Below, one piece after another: positions 45,062-55,052 of a stretch of DNA of 64,000 nucleotides. Origin of the DNA: Granulicatella seriolae (lineage in GTDB: Bacteria > Bacillota > Bacilli > Lactobacillales > Aerococcaceae); assembly GCF_024543085.1 (NCBI RefSeq), contig NZ_JANHNZ010000008.1, forward strand, positions 1 to 64,000, read 5' to 3'. The notes under the pieces were generated by a model that worked only from the letters and a program-made list of their open reading frames with translations, searched no databases and had not been told where the DNA came from. Numbering within the stretch: the first letter of the stretch is position 1; every line of letters begins with the position of its first letter. The position numbers and the translations under genes are program-made.

Positions 45062-46173
45062 TGAATATTCTAGTTACTGGAGCAAAAGGGTTTATTGGAA
45101 AAAACCTTATCAGTGAATTAAGAAATACGACTGAGCATACGATCTTTGAAGTTGATATGGATACGACAGACCAAGAGTTAAGTCACTACTGTACAGAGTG
45201 TCATTTTGTCTATCATTTAGCTGGAATTAATAGACCAGAAACTGATGATGAGTTTATGAAAGGCAACTTTGGTTTTACTTCTTTGTTGCTAGATAAGTTA
45301 GCCAGTTTTGGTAATAAAGCACCTATTTTGATTACTTCATCTATCCAGGCTGAACTAGATAATCTTTATGGTAAGAGTAAACTAGCAGGTGAAGAGTGTC
45401 TACTTGAGTATAGCCAAAACAATGATGTGGAAGCCTATATCTTTAGATTGCCCAACGTCTTTGGAAAATGGTCAAGACCTAACTACAATAGTGCAGTCGC
45501 TACATTTTGCTACTCCATTGCCCGTGGAAAAGAGATAACTATTAACAATGCGGCAGCCCCATTGAGATTGGTCTATATTGATGATGTCGTAGAATCTTTC
45601 TTAGATGTTTTAAACGCTCAACACGTAAAAAATGATAGTTCTTATTATTCCGTAGCTACAGAATACCAAACAACAGTTGGTCAGGTAGCAGACCTTATCC
45701 AATCATTTAAAGACTCAAGAGTGACTTATTTTATTCCTAATATGGAAGACGAATTAAGCAAAAAATTATATAGTACCTACCTAAGCTTTTTACCAGAGAA
45801 TGACTTTGCTTATCCAGCTAAAATGAATGTCGATCACCGTGGTTCCTTCACAGAGTTATTTAAAACTATGGATCGTGGACAAGTTTCCGTTAACATCTCT
45901 AAACCTGGAATTACCAAGGGACAACACTGGCACCATACAAAAAATGAAAAGTTTGTTGTTGTTCAAGGACAGGGTGTCATTCGTTTTAGAAAGATTGGCG
46001 AAGAAGAAATTATTGACTATCCTGTATCTGGTGAGGCTATCGAGATTGTTGATATCCCAGTAGGATATACCCATTCCATTGTTAACACTGGGGATACAGA
46101 TATGGTAACGGTTATGTGGGCCAATGAAGCTTTTGACCCAAATAGACCAGATACGTACTTTTTGGAGGTATAA
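45061..46173 (+). CDS. capF: CapF/FnlB bifunctional reductase-epimerase (370 aa)
   Basis: Second step: a C-terminal cupin epimerises at C3 and an N-terminal SDR domain reduces C4, giving UDP-N-acetyl-L-talosamine. The N-terminal MNILVTGAKGFIGKNLISEL and YGKSKLAGE are the SDR motifs. The cupin (about 255-370) contains KGQHWHHTKNEKFVVVQGQG with the metal-binding histidines and PVGYTHSIVNTG. ATG 45061 is chosen over 45046 because it overlaps the capE stop in the common TAATG form. The domain order is exactly that of CapF. Confidence 0.93.
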   Translation: MNILVTGAKGFIGKNLISELRNTTEHTIFEVDMDTTDQELSHYCTECHFVYHLAGINRPETDDEFMKGNFGFTSLLLDKLASFGNKAPILITSSIQAELDNLYGKSKLAGEECLLEYSQNNDVEAYIFRLPNVFGKWSRPNYNSAVATFCYSIARGKEITINNAAAPLRLVYIDDVVESFLDVLNAQHVKNDSSYYSVATEYQTTVGQVADLIQSFKDSRVTYFIPNMEDELSKKLYSTYLSFLPENDFAYPAKMNVDHRGSFTELFKTMDRGQVSVNISKPGITKGQHWHHTKNEKFVVVQGQGVIRFRKIGEEEIIDYPVSGEAIEIVDIPVGYTHSIVNTGDTDMVTVMWANEAFDPNRPDTYFLEV

Positions 46174-46175
46174 GA

Positions 46176-47303
46176 ATGAAAAAGTTAAAAGTAATGACTG
46201 TTGTAGGAACAAGACCAGAAATCATTCGACTTTCTGCTGTTATCAACAAACTAGATGAGTCAGACGCCATTGAACATATTCTTGTTCATACAGGACAAAA
46301 CTATGACTATGAATTAAATGAAGTTTTCTTTAACGATTTTAAACTAAAAAAACCTGATTATTTTCTGAATGCAGCAACAGGAACCGCTGTAGAAACAATT
46401 GGGAATATTTTGGTGAAAATTGACCCAATTCTTGATCAAGTAAATCCTGATGCATTTTTAGTATTAGGTGACACAAATAGTTGTCTATGTGCCATTGCAG
46501 CAAAACGTAGACAAATCCCAATATTCCATATGGAAGCGGGAAATAGATGCTTTGACCAACGAGTTCCTGAAGAAACTAACAGGAAAATCGTTGACCATAC
46601 GGCAGATATTAATCTTACTTACAGTGATATTGCTAGAGAATATCTGTTAAGAGAAGGCTTGACAGCAGATAGAATTATTAAAACAGGTAGTCCTATGTTT
46701 GAGGTGCTTGCTACTAGACAAGAAAGCATAGCGAATTCTGATGTTCTAGAACGCTTAGATTTGAAAGCAAACCAATATTTCCTAGTGTCAGCTCATAGAG
46801 ATGAGAACATTAACTCGGAAACAAACTTTTTAAACCTTGTTGATAGTTTGAATACTATTGCTGATAAATACCAATTACCAATTATTGTTAGCACTCACCC
46901 ACGTACGCGTAATATGATTGAAGTAAAAGGTGTCACCTTTAACCCACTAGTTCAACTGATGAAACCATTAGGCTTTAATGACTATAATGCCTTACAAGTA
47001 CATTCTAAAGCGGTACTTAGCGATAGTGGTACTATTAGTGAAGAAGCATCAATTTTAGGCTTTAAAGCCTTGAATATTCGTCAAGCACATGAAAGACCAG
47101 AAGCAATGGAAGAAGCGGCAGTTATGATGGTTGGTCTTGAAAAAGAAAGAATTCTACAAGGATTAGAAGTTCTCGAAAGCCAAGCGCCAACAACTTTGAG
47201 ACAAGTAAGTGATTACTCTATGCCAAATGTTTCTGAAAAAGTATTGAGAATTATTTTATCTTATACGGATTATGTGAATCGTACGGTTTGGAGAAAATAT
47301 TAA
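46176..47303 (+). CDS. capG: UDP-N-acetylglucosamine 2-epimerase type enzyme, CapG/FnlC (375 aa)
   Basis: Last step to UDP-N-acetyl-L-fucosamine: C2 epimerisation. WecB-like motifs: VVGTRPEIIRLSAVI, HTGQNYD, VLGDTNSCLCAI, IPIFHMEAGNRCFDQRVPEETNR, SAHRDENI and LSDSGTISEEA. The pattern MEAGNRCFDQRVPEE is typical of CapG/WbjD rather than of MnaA. It starts 2 bases after capF. Together with the two preceding genes it predicts FucNAc in the polymer. Confidence 0.93.
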   Translation: MKKLKVMTVVGTRPEIIRLSAVINKLDESDAIEHILVHTGQNYDYELNEVFFNDFKLKKPDYFLNAATGTAVETIGNILVKIDPILDQVNPDAFLVLGDTNSCLCAIAAKRRQIPIFHMEAGNRCFDQRVPEETNRKIVDHTADINLTYSDIAREYLLREGLTADRIIKTGSPMFEVLATRQESIANSDVLERLDLKANQYFLVSAHRDENINSETNFLNLVDSLNTIADKYQLPIIVSTHPRTRNMIEVKGVTFNPLVQLMKPLGFNDYNALQVHSKAVLSDSGTISEEASILGFKALNIRQAHERPEAMEEAAVMMVGLEKERILQGLEVLESQAPTTLRQVSDYSMPNVSEKVLRIILSYTDYVNRTVWRKY

Positions 47304-47304
47304 G

Positions 47305-48375
47305 ATGAAAAATAGTGATTTACGCATTATGATGATTTCTCCTCTGCCGCCACCAATCGGAGGGATAGCCAGATGGACTGAGCAATATATTCACTATGCC
47401 ACTAATAGAAAGATGGATATAAGATTAGTTAATACTGCTATTATTGGTGAACGCTCTAAAATTATTAATTCAAAACGAAATATTTTGGATGAAATTAAAA
47501 GAACGTATCAGATAATTAGACAGGTAATAAAAATAGAAAGAGAATATAAACCTGACATTATACATCTGAATACATCCTGTAGTAAATTAGGCCTTTTCAG
47601 AGATTACTTATGTGCGTTGGTTGTAAAAAAATCTAGTACTAAACTATTTATACATTATCACTGTAATATTAGTGACCAGATAAGCGGCCGTTTACAACTA
47701 TTGATTTTAAAAAAGATGACAAAATTAGCAGATAGACGACTTGTTCTTAATAATGACTCTAAGACATATTTACTTGTAAATAGTGATTGTGAAAGTAAGA
47801 TTATCCCGAATTTCATTGATAATAGCTCCATTAGAAATCATCTATTTGTTGATTCTGGCAAGATTAAAGAAATAATCTTTGTTGGACATATTCAAGAGAG
47901 TAAAGGAATTAATGAAATTATTAGAGTTGCTGAGGCGATGCCTGATAGGATATTTAATCTAGTGGGCCCAAAACAGCCCAGTTTAAATGAAGAAAATTTC
48001 CCTAAAAATGTAAAGTTATTGGGTATCTTATCTAAGGGAGATGTACAAAAGAGACTTAAACGATCTCACCTTTTTTTGTTCCCTACCTATAGTGAGGGGT
48101 TTTCGGTGGCTTTATTGGAAGCGATGGCGTCTGGATTGCCTATAATTACAACGAACGTTGGTGCTAATGTAGATATGTTAGAAGATAAAGGTGGAATAAT
48201 TGTTCCGGTTGGAGATAGTGAGAAGATAATTGAAGCAATACATGATTTAGATGATTCGGAGTATAGGCAACAAATGTCTGATTGGAATATTGATAAAGTA
48301 AGACGTAACTATACTCTGGAAGGCGTTATGGAAAAATTATTTTCTGAATATGAAGCAGTTAAGAGTGTGCTATAA
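47305..48375 (+). CDS. GT4 family glycosyltransferase (356 aa)
   Basis: GT-B fold with opening MISPLPPPIGGIARWTEQY, the glycine-rich acceptor loop. The donor-binding half has IIFVGHIQESKGINEIIRVA, LGILSKGDVQKRLKRSHLFLFPTYSEGFSVALLEAMASGLPIITT (EX7E motif) and GIIVPVGDSEKI. It starts one base after capG. No membrane helix. Donor and acceptor cannot be named. AT-rich codon use, like the rest of the second half of the cluster, suggests acquired DNA. Confidence 0.88.
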   Translation: MKNSDLRIMMISPLPPPIGGIARWTEQYIHYATNRKMDIRLVNTAIIGERSKIINSKRNILDEIKRTYQIIRQVIKIEREYKPDIIHLNTSCSKLGLFRDYLCALVVKKSSTKLFIHYHCNISDQISGRLQLLILKKMTKLADRRLVLNNDSKTYLLVNSDCESKIIPNFIDNSSIRNHLFVDSGKIKEIIFVGHIQESKGINEIIRVAEAMPDRIFNLVGPKQPSLNEENFPKNVKLLGILSKGDVQKRLKRSHLFLFPTYSEGFSVALLEAMASGLPIITTNVGANVDMLEDKGGIIVPVGDSEKIIEAIHDLDDSEYRQQMSDWNIDKVRRNYTLEGVMEKLFSEYEAVKSVL

Positions 48376-48513
48376 TATGCCCTAAGGTAGTATTCTACTA
48401 TATAAAATTATTGGAAACTGCTATATCTCTCATAGGTAAATCATTGTGCTGTAATTGAAAGAAGATACTTTTGAATTAAAGAAATAATTATTTATATTAG
48501 GAGCGTAGTAGTT

Positions 48514-49605
48514 ATGGAAGAAAATAAAAAAATTGATATCATTCAAGTGATACCAACATTGGGTATTGGCGGCGCAGAAATTGTTGTTGAAAATTTAGTG
48601 AGAGAACTTAAAAATAAACAGTATAATGTGCTCGTTGTAACATTTTTTTCCAATGAAACATTTATTTCAGAAAGAATTAAAAATCTAGGTATACCGATTA
48701 TATACTTAGATAAGAAGCTAGGGTTTGATATATCCATTATGCGAAAATTATTTGATATTTTCTCTAAATATAAACCTAAAGTAGTGCATTCACACTTATC
48801 AGCGACTTTATACTGTCTTCCTATTGAGGTGTTACTTGGAATAAAAAGTCGTATTCATACAACGCATAATTTGGCGGAAAAGGATGCAGGGATATTCTCA
48901 AAAATACTTTATCGGATATTTTTCAAACTATTTAAACTTATACCAGTTGCAATTAGCGAAAAAGTTAAAAGCTCTATATCAAAGGTATACCATGTAGATA
49001 GTTCTCATATACCATTAATCTATAATGGGGTCTTGCTAGCTGACTTCAATAGAAAGTCTAATTATGAAATTACTAAAAATATTGAGATAGTCCACGTTGG
49101 AAGGTTAAGTGAACCTAAAAACCATGTGACTATGATAAAAGCTGTTCAAATTTTGAAAACTAAATATCCAAATTTAACATTGAAACTAATCGGTCAGGGA
49201 GAAAAACAAGAAGAATTATCTGAGTTAGTAGAGACTTTAGGTTTGGAGAAGAATATAATTTTTGTGGGTGCTGTAGATGATGTTCGTAACTTTTTATTAG
49301 AAGCTGACATCTTTATTTTACCTTCTCTATGGGAGGGGATGCCGATATCATTAATAGAAGCTATGGCAACCGGGTTACCTATCATTGCAAGTGATGTAGG
49401 TGGGATTGGGGAGATGATTTCTCATGAGGAATCAGGGCTATTAATTGAACCTGATACAGATGCCTTAGTGGACTCCATAAATAGTTTGATAGAAAGTCAG
49501 TGGTTAAGAGAATGTTTAGGGAATAACGCGTATATAAAATCTTTAGACTTTACAAGTGATATTATGGCAGAAAAATATATAGAATTGTACAGAAAGGGAG
49601 AATAA
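48514..49605 (+). CDS. GT4 family glycosyltransferase (363 aa)
   Basis: Second GT-B transferase: N-terminal IIQVIPTLGIGGAEIVVENLVRELK and HSHLSATLYCLPIEV, C-terminal VHVGRLSEPKNHVTMIKAV, IFVGAVDDVRNFLLEADIFILPSLWEGMPISLIEAMATGLPII (EX7E) and ESGLLIEPDTDALV. The family resembles transferases for GalNAc or glucose residues, but the donor is unknown. It follows a 138-base noncoding gap with AGGAG before ATG 48514, and its stop is 2 bases before the polymerase gene. Confidence 0.88.
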   Translation: MEENKKIDIIQVIPTLGIGGAEIVVENLVRELKNKQYNVLVVTFFSNETFISERIKNLGIPIIYLDKKLGFDISIMRKLFDIFSKYKPKVVHSHLSATLYCLPIEVLLGIKSRIHTTHNLAEKDAGIFSKILYRIFFKLFKLIPVAISEKVKSSISKVYHVDSSHIPLIYNGVLLADFNRKSNYEITKNIEIVHVGRLSEPKNHVTMIKAVQILKTKYPNLTLKLIGQGEKQEELSELVETLGLEKNIIFVGAVDDVRNFLLEADIFILPSLWEGMPISLIEAMATGLPIIASDVGGIGEMISHEESGLLIEPDTDALVDSINSLIESQWLRECLGNNAYIKSLDFTSDIMAEKYIELYRKGE

Positions 49606-49607
49606 AG

Positions 49608-51011
49608 GTGAGTGCAAAGAATGAAACTATTGCTGAAAAACTTTTTTTAATCCATATTATTTTCCTGGTATATATAACTATGATATTAATATTTGGAGTG
49701 CCGCTTATTGATGTACTGATAATTTCTATATCTTACTTAGGGTTGTATTATTTGTTGACACCTATAATTGATAGAAAATCTAATGCAATCAAGCCCTTAA
49801 CACTTTTACCTATTATGTTTGTGATGTATGCATTAGGTCCTTTATTATATCAAAACTTATATGATAGTAAGGTTATTGTTAATTATTTGTTTATCAATTT
49901 ATTGGGGCTAGTATTTTTAATTTTAGGATTAAAATCAGTCAGAATGAAGGATTCTAATGATATTGGTGTTAAAGCCGATAAATTAGATATACAAGCATTA
50001 AAATTAGTAGTGTATATTTTTTTATTGATCTCTATGCTTTCCGTTGTTAGTGAAGTTCTTGCTTTTGGGGGGCTTAAGCAGATGCTAGCTGCTGGATATG
50101 GATTGGATAGAATCAACATATTAAAAGACTCCGTAGTTATTGGTGGAGGATTTCAATGGTTGATATTATCGGGAATAGTGACTTGGTATTATGGCTATAA
50201 AACAAAAGAAAAGCTATTTCAGGTAGTTGGTGTGCTAGTATCTGTTTTTTCCTTATTTGTATTATTAATTATTGGTGCTAGAAGCACAATTATCTATTCT
50301 GTTATTTTCTTGTTGGTATTATATAGCTACGATGTTAAGAAAGTAAAGATAGTCCCTCTTGTTGTTGTGTTTTCATTTGGGATAGGACTAGCACAGCTCT
50401 ATTCAAATGCGCGATATTACTTTCCGGAAGGTCTTGAATCTACAATTAATAATAGTATAAGGATGGTCACCGTTGATCCGGGAGCCTATCTTCCTATACC
50501 AAAAAATATTTCAGAGTTCATATCTCCGGTTAGGTCGTTGTTGGATGTATTGACGAATAGTCCAGATGTACGATTCTATGGACAGTCTTATATTAATGCT
50601 ATTGGGGCTCCCATACCATACCTTGCTCGCTTTTTTGTGAAATATGGAGTAGAAATAAATGACTGGTTTTTATCAACACAGCATCCAGATGTTTTTGCTT
50701 CAGGAGCAGGTTTAGGATTTTCTCCTGTAACAGAGGGGTATTTAAATTTTGGGTATATCGGAGTTGCCCTACATATGTTTATTTATGGATGGGCTGCATC
50801 TAAAGTATATGCTGCATATGTGAAACATCAAAATATTCTTACACTTTTTCTACTTGCAGGAACGCTACCAATCTTCTTTCTTGATGCACTTAGAATTCAT
50901 CTAACATCTTCTTTATATAAAATATCTAGAATATATCTAGTCCCTATGTTTTTATACTGGATTGTTCGATATGTATTACCGAAGATAGTAAATTATAGAA
51001 GGAAATCCTAG
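49608..51011 (+). CDS. wzy: Polysaccharide repeat-unit polymerase, Wzy type (467 aa)
   Basis: A strongly hydrophobic protein with about 11-12 membrane helices spread over its length and a large outer loop in the second half (about 285-365, with DPGAYLPIPKNISEFISPVRSL). That is the topology of Wzy/O-antigen polymerases, which join lipid-linked repeat units outside the membrane. Family sequence identity is always low, so the call rests on topology and its place beside wzx. The start is GTG 49608 behind AAAGG. AT-rich codon use is marked. Confidence 0.75.
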   Translation: MSAKNETIAEKLFLIHIIFLVYITMILIFGVPLIDVLIISISYLGLYYLLTPIIDRKSNAIKPLTLLPIMFVMYALGPLLYQNLYDSKVIVNYLFINLLGLVFLILGLKSVRMKDSNDIGVKADKLDIQALKLVVYIFLLISMLSVVSEVLAFGGLKQMLAAGYGLDRINILKDSVVIGGGFQWLILSGIVTWYYGYKTKEKLFQVVGVLVSVFSLFVLLIIGARSTIIYSVIFLLVLYSYDVKKVKIVPLVVVFSFGIGLAQLYSNARYYFPEGLESTINNSIRMVTVDPGAYLPIPKNISEFISPVRSLLDVLTNSPDVRFYGQSYINAIGAPIPYLARFFVKYGVEINDWFLSTQHPDVFASGAGLGFSPVTEGYLNFGYIGVALHMFIYGWAASKVYAAYVKHQNILTLFLLAGTLPIFFLDALRIHLTSSLYKISRIYLVPMFLYWIVRYVLPKIVNYRRKS

Positions 51012-51012
51012 T

Positions 51013-52362
51013 ATGAAATTTATTCAAAATCTTATAAAAGTTATCCTAGCAAGTCTATTTAATTATGGAAGTAGTTTTATTATTGGGTTAATTTTGCCTA
51101 TGGTTTTATCCGTTCATGATTATGGACGGTATAGGCAATATACATTATTTCTATCCTTTGCATACATTTTAAATATTGGATTTAATGACGGTATCTATAT
51201 CAAGTATGGTGGGAAAGATAAAAAAGATTTAGATATAGATACCATCAAAGATGAACATAATTTTTTAGTTTTCTATCAATTGTTAATAACTCTTGTGCTT
51301 ACAATACTAGCTTTGCTATATGGAGATCCAATTTATATGTGGTTTTCTATTTCAGCATTCTTTATATTAATCAATACCTACCATCAAAATTTTAGGCAAG
51401 CTATTGGTGATTTTCATGTGTATTCATATAGTACAATGCTTACAAGTGTGCTATATACATCTTTATTGCTAATGACGATTTTTATATTTCAAAACAGTAA
51501 TTACCAAGTGTATATTTTTTTAACACTGTTGAGTTATATAATATTATTTTTAATATATGAAGTGTATTTTTCGCGTGAATTTGGAATTTCTAAACAATTT
51601 AGTTCTCAGAGGAAATTACAATTAATCAAAGTAGGAATGTTTATATTAATTGGAAATATGTCTATGGCTTATGTTGGTAATGCAGGTAACTGGCTTGTAA
51701 ATATATTTTTTGATTTAGAATCATTTGCACAATACTCATTCCAAAATTCCTTATTAAATATTTCTTTACTGATTGTAAGTGCAATTAGTCTAGTTTTTTA
51801 TAATTTACTAGCTGCTAATTCAAGTAAAACAATTATGGATGCTGTCATAACGGCTTGTGTAGTCATAGGCGAGGTAAGTGGCATAGGGTATTTTGTCATA
51901 TATTTTTTCGTGTCTACAGTATTACCTAAATATATGCTGTCATTACCTATTCTTTCTGTAACATTTTTGGCCTTGCCTTTTATTATTTTATCAAATATAT
52001 TATTAATGAATTTATACAAGGTTAAAGTAGATGGGAAAATTTATTTAAGAAATTCAGTCTTATTTGCTATCACTTCAACAATTATTATTCTGGCGTTGCT
52101 AACTATATTTGGAACGTTGATAAGTGTTGCTATAGGTATTTTAGTTTCCTATATGTTGTGGGTTGCCTATAATTTTATAGTAGTTTTTAAGGATTTAAAT
52201 TTTAAGAAAAAACATTTATTATCTTTAGCTGCATATATGGTTATCCACATACTAGTGACAACCTATATGATGAATATTTTTGGGTTTATAGTGTATATTT
52301 TATTTGTTATAGTACAAATATTATTGTTTAGAACAGAAATAGCTGCTATGGTAAAAAGATAG
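51013..52362 (+). CDS. wzx: Repeat-unit flippase, Wzx type (449 aa)
   Basis: About 12-14 membrane helices and an N-terminus typical of polysaccharide flippases (LIKVILASLFNYGSSFIIGLILPMVLSVHDYGRYRQY). Wzx moves lipid-linked repeat units across the membrane for Wzy. It starts one base after the polymerase stop and is the last intact gene of the cluster before insertion-sequence remnants. No modification or chain-length gene follows, so the right end of the cluster may have been lost. Confidence 0.82.
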   Translation: MKFIQNLIKVILASLFNYGSSFIIGLILPMVLSVHDYGRYRQYTLFLSFAYILNIGFNDGIYIKYGGKDKKDLDIDTIKDEHNFLVFYQLLITLVLTILALLYGDPIYMWFSISAFFILINTYHQNFRQAIGDFHVYSYSTMLTSVLYTSLLLMTIFIFQNSNYQVYIFLTLLSYIILFLIYEVYFSREFGISKQFSSQRKLQLIKVGMFILIGNMSMAYVGNAGNWLVNIFFDLESFAQYSFQNSLLNISLLIVSAISLVFYNLLAANSSKTIMDAVITACVVIGEVSGIGYFVIYFFVSTVLPKYMLSLPILSVTFLALPFIILSNILLMNLYKVKVDGKIYLRNSVLFAITSTIIILALLTIFGTLISVAIGILVSYMLWVAYNFIVVFKDLNFKKKHLLSLAAYMVIHILVTTYMMNIFGFIVYILFVIVQILLFRTEIAAMVKR

Positions 52363-52392
52363 GGATTAAAATTAGTATCAGAAAGGATTATA

Positions 52393-52497
52393 TTAACAAA
52401 GAGATTTTTTAGAAACAGCAGTGTATGGACTGGCTTTTACGCCCATGGCTGTTCATCGTTATTATGATACAATTCTTGGAAACTCTTTTGTTTTATT
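52393..52497. repeat. Fragment of the long-palindrome element, copy J
   Basis: The right arm GATACAATTCTTGGAAACTC then TTTTGTTTTAT resembles that of copies C and F. The left arm (ACAAAGAGATTTTTTAGAAAC) and the interior are degraded; ACAGCAGTGT and ATGGCTGTTC may be core remains. It ends where the IS66 fragment begins. Confidence 0.45.
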
Positions 52498-52533
52498 TCT
52501 CACTTACTTAAGAACAGAAACGAGGTGAATTCA

Positions 52534-53300
52534 TTGGCAGATCCGTTACAAAAATTAGTAGAGAGCAATTTAAAATTGACGGAACAAGTAGCTGCCTTAG
52601 TCGAAGAAAATAAACAACTTCGTCTCTTACTTTCCAATATGAATCGCAAAATGTTTGGCATATCTTCTGAAAAGTCAGCTACCAATCAGCTTTCTTTATT
52701 TGAGGAAAAAGACTAGTATTTTAATTCGGCAGAGACAACTGCGAATGAACAAACCGTTGAAACGGAAGAAATTATTTACAAACGAAAATTTCTAAAGGTA
52801 GAAAAGTAGAGCTGATCGAGGGTCCTCCCTGTGAAGTACACATTCACGATGTGGAGTAATCCGATAGATTTTGAGCCTGTTATGACACTGGAATGTTCGC
52901 AATTGACAAACGTGGAGTGTCTACAGAAATAGAATTTATCCCTGTAACGTTGGTCAAGCATGCCCATTATGAACAAGCGTATGAATGCAAGCGTTGTAAG
53001 GTACATGCATCTAAAGCATCCATTAAAACAGGCAAGGCTCCAAAACCCACTATTCAAAATAGATTAGCAAGCCCTAGCGTTTTAGCAAAGAACCGAAGTT
53101 TCTCGACAAGCAAATCTGAAGCTGCCGTAAATTATTATGCATATAATATCATTTAAACCGTGATTGCAAATGGATTAGATATTTATGCTTATTTGAGATA
53201 TCTATTTGGACAGTTGCCGAATCAGTCCGATTTAACGTTATCAGAAATTCTAGATGATTTTCTTCCATGGAGTTCAAAAGTGAAACATGTTTTGACATAA
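52534..53300 (+). pseudogene. Decayed IS66-family transposase
   Basis: Three separate stretches of an IS66 TnpC can be read. First an N-terminal leucine-zipper region (LADPLQKLVESNLKLTEQVA, MNRKMFGISSEKSA) at 52534-52716, then a zinc-binding region (EEIIYKRKF, EFIPVTLVKHAHYEQAYECKRCK) broken by stops across 52750-53020, then the C-terminal tail (VIANGLDIYAYLRYLFGQLP and ILDDFLPWS) at 53160-53300. The central catalytic DDE part is missing, so it is internally deleted and frameshifted. It sits between wzx and an intact IS element. Confidence 0.85.
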
Positions 53301-53339
53301 AAAAATAGGCGAGTCCAGTTTGGATTTCGCCTATTTTTT
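53300..53339. terminator. Terminator after the IS66 remnant
   Basis: AAAAAATAGGCGAGTCC pairs with GGATTTCGCCTATTTTTT around a 5-base loop. Confidence 0.8.
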
Positions 53340-53402
53340 ATGCGTTATACCCTGAATTCCCGGGCAGATGTAGTATACCTATTTTCAAAACGTTAATCTA
53401 TC

Positions 53403-53463
53403 AAGCTTTATTTGTTAAATTTGACAAATAAAGCTTGACTTTTTTAATCATGTATACTATAAT
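53403..53463 (+). promoter_or_regulatory. Read-in terminator hairpin and transposase promoter
   Basis: AAGCTTTATTTGT pairs with ACAAATAAAGCTT and leads into a T-run, which would block transcription from outside. TTGACT (53435-53440), a 17-base spacer and TATAAT (53458-53463) form the transposase promoter. Confidence 0.75.
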
Positions 53464-53489
53464 AGGTAGTATACAAGGAGGACTTTGCC

Positions 53490-55052
53490 ATGAAACAACT
53501 AGTTCAATTGCCTAAAAAACGCATTACTTATAAGAAAGGTCCCAACGGTACTAAATACGTTTATTATACGCTGCGTTCTTACCGGAATGACAAAGGAAAA
53601 CCAACTTCTGATGAAAAAAGTATTGGTAAATTGGACCCGGAAACCGGTATGTTGATCCCAAATAAAAATTATTTTGACTTGTTTCCTGAGGAAACAGTAT
53701 CTTCTTTAGAAAGTGTTAAAAGCGTTCATACGGTTGGTTTTATGGCTGCTTACCATCGGTTGGCAAAGGAGCTAGGACTAACTCCTATGCTACAAAAAGC
53801 CTTTCCCCATCAATGGGAAATGATTCTTAATCTATCTGCTTACATGATGGCTAACGGCAATGTCATGATGGATTTTGAAGACTGGACAATAGAACAAGAT
53901 ATCCAAACTGAGAAATCTTTTTCTTCTCAACGAGTTAGTGAGTTCTTTGCCTCTATCAAGGATAAGCAACGCTTGGATTTCTTAGATGTCTGGTGTCAAA
54001 AAGCTAAAGAGAATGAATATATCGCCTACGATGTCACTTCTATCTCTTCTTACAGCCAACAAAATGATTACGTTGAGTTTGGCTATAACAGAGATGGGGA
54101 TAAGTTAGTCCAATTTAACTTAGGTGTTTTCTATGGAGAAAAATCTCGCTTACCTCTTTACTATTCCATTTATAATGGCAGTCTGATTGATAAAACCTAT
54201 CTTCCTTACATGTTTGAACTGACTCGGCAACTGCAATTTAGAGAGGTCAGCTTTGTCATGGACCAAGGCTTTTTTACCATGTCTAACCTGCGGTTGGTGA
54301 CTGAAAAAGGGTTTAAGGTGTTGAGTCTGTTACCCAAAAACTATACCTTGTACAAAGAACAAATCAATGAACAGTTGTCTATCCCATTTTCTTCAAAGGA
54401 ATTTTCTAGAACAGAACAAATTTATGGACGTACCATTCCTGTATCCAATTCAGAAACACCGCTAAACATTCACATTTATTATGATCCTGCACGAGCTAAC
54501 TTAGAAGAAAAAGCACTTTACGATGATATTGACCGTCAAGAAAAACAACTAACGCTACTGGCAAAGAACCGTCAATTAAAGAGCAGTCAGAAGAAATATT
54601 TTAAGGTGATAGAGAGTGGTGAAAAAACGATTGAGTTTGAAATTGATTACGAAAGTATTGACGCTATCAAATCAAAATTTGGCTATTTTATGCTAGTGAC
54701 TAGTGATTTAGAACAAACAGCTGAGGAAGCTATCAGGATTTATCGACAAAAGGATATCATTGAAAAGAGTTTTGACAACTTGAAAAATGGAATGGACTAC
54801 CGTCGCATGCGCACTCACCATACGCAAACAACGGAAGGAAAGATGTTTGTAGCCTTTATTGGATTAGTTTTACGTAGTGAGTTAAGCTACCGAATCAAGC
54901 AACATCCAGAAACCGAAGGGTTAAGAATCAAGCAGGTCATTCGTGAATTAAACAAGATTCGCAAGCTATGGACTGGAGATTGCCAAGCCATTGTTCCTCT
55001 AACAAAAGTGCAGAAACAAATTTTAACAGCCTTAGATGTCACTATTGGATAG
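53490..55052 (+). CDS. IS1634-family transposase (520 aa)
   Basis: A DDE transposase with an N-terminal region of short basic strands (ITYKKGPNGTKYVYYTLRSY). The catalytic triad can be placed at Asp181 (YDVTSISS), Asp258 (FVMDQGFF) and Glu425 (YRQKDIIEKSFDNLK, the YREK-like box). The wide insertion between the second Asp and the Glu is usual for the IS4 superfamily. AAGGAGG precedes ATG 53490. The frame is intact, so the element may be active. A hairpin at 55067-55102 (AAGTCACCTT/AAGGTGACTT) follows. Confidence 0.9.
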   Translation: MKQLVQLPKKRITYKKGPNGTKYVYYTLRSYRNDKGKPTSDEKSIGKLDPETGMLIPNKNYFDLFPEETVSSLESVKSVHTVGFMAAYHRLAKELGLTPMLQKAFPHQWEMILNLSAYMMANGNVMMDFEDWTIEQDIQTEKSFSSQRVSEFFASIKDKQRLDFLDVWCQKAKENEYIAYDVTSISSYSQQNDYVEFGYNRDGDKLVQFNLGVFYGEKSRLPLYYSIYNGSLIDKTYLPYMFELTRQLQFREVSFVMDQGFFTMSNLRLVTEKGFKVLSLLPKNYTLYKEQINEQLSIPFSSKEFSRTEQIYGRTIPVSNSETPLNIHIYYDPARANLEEKALYDDIDRQEKQLTLLAKNRQLKSSQKKYFKVIESGEKTIEFEIDYESIDAIKSKFGYFMLVTSDLEQTAEEAIRIYRQKDIIEKSFDNLKNGMDYRRMRTHHTQTTEGKMFVAFIGLVLRSELSYRIKQHPETEGLRIKQVIRELNKIRKLWTGDCQAIVPLTKVQKQILTALDVTIG

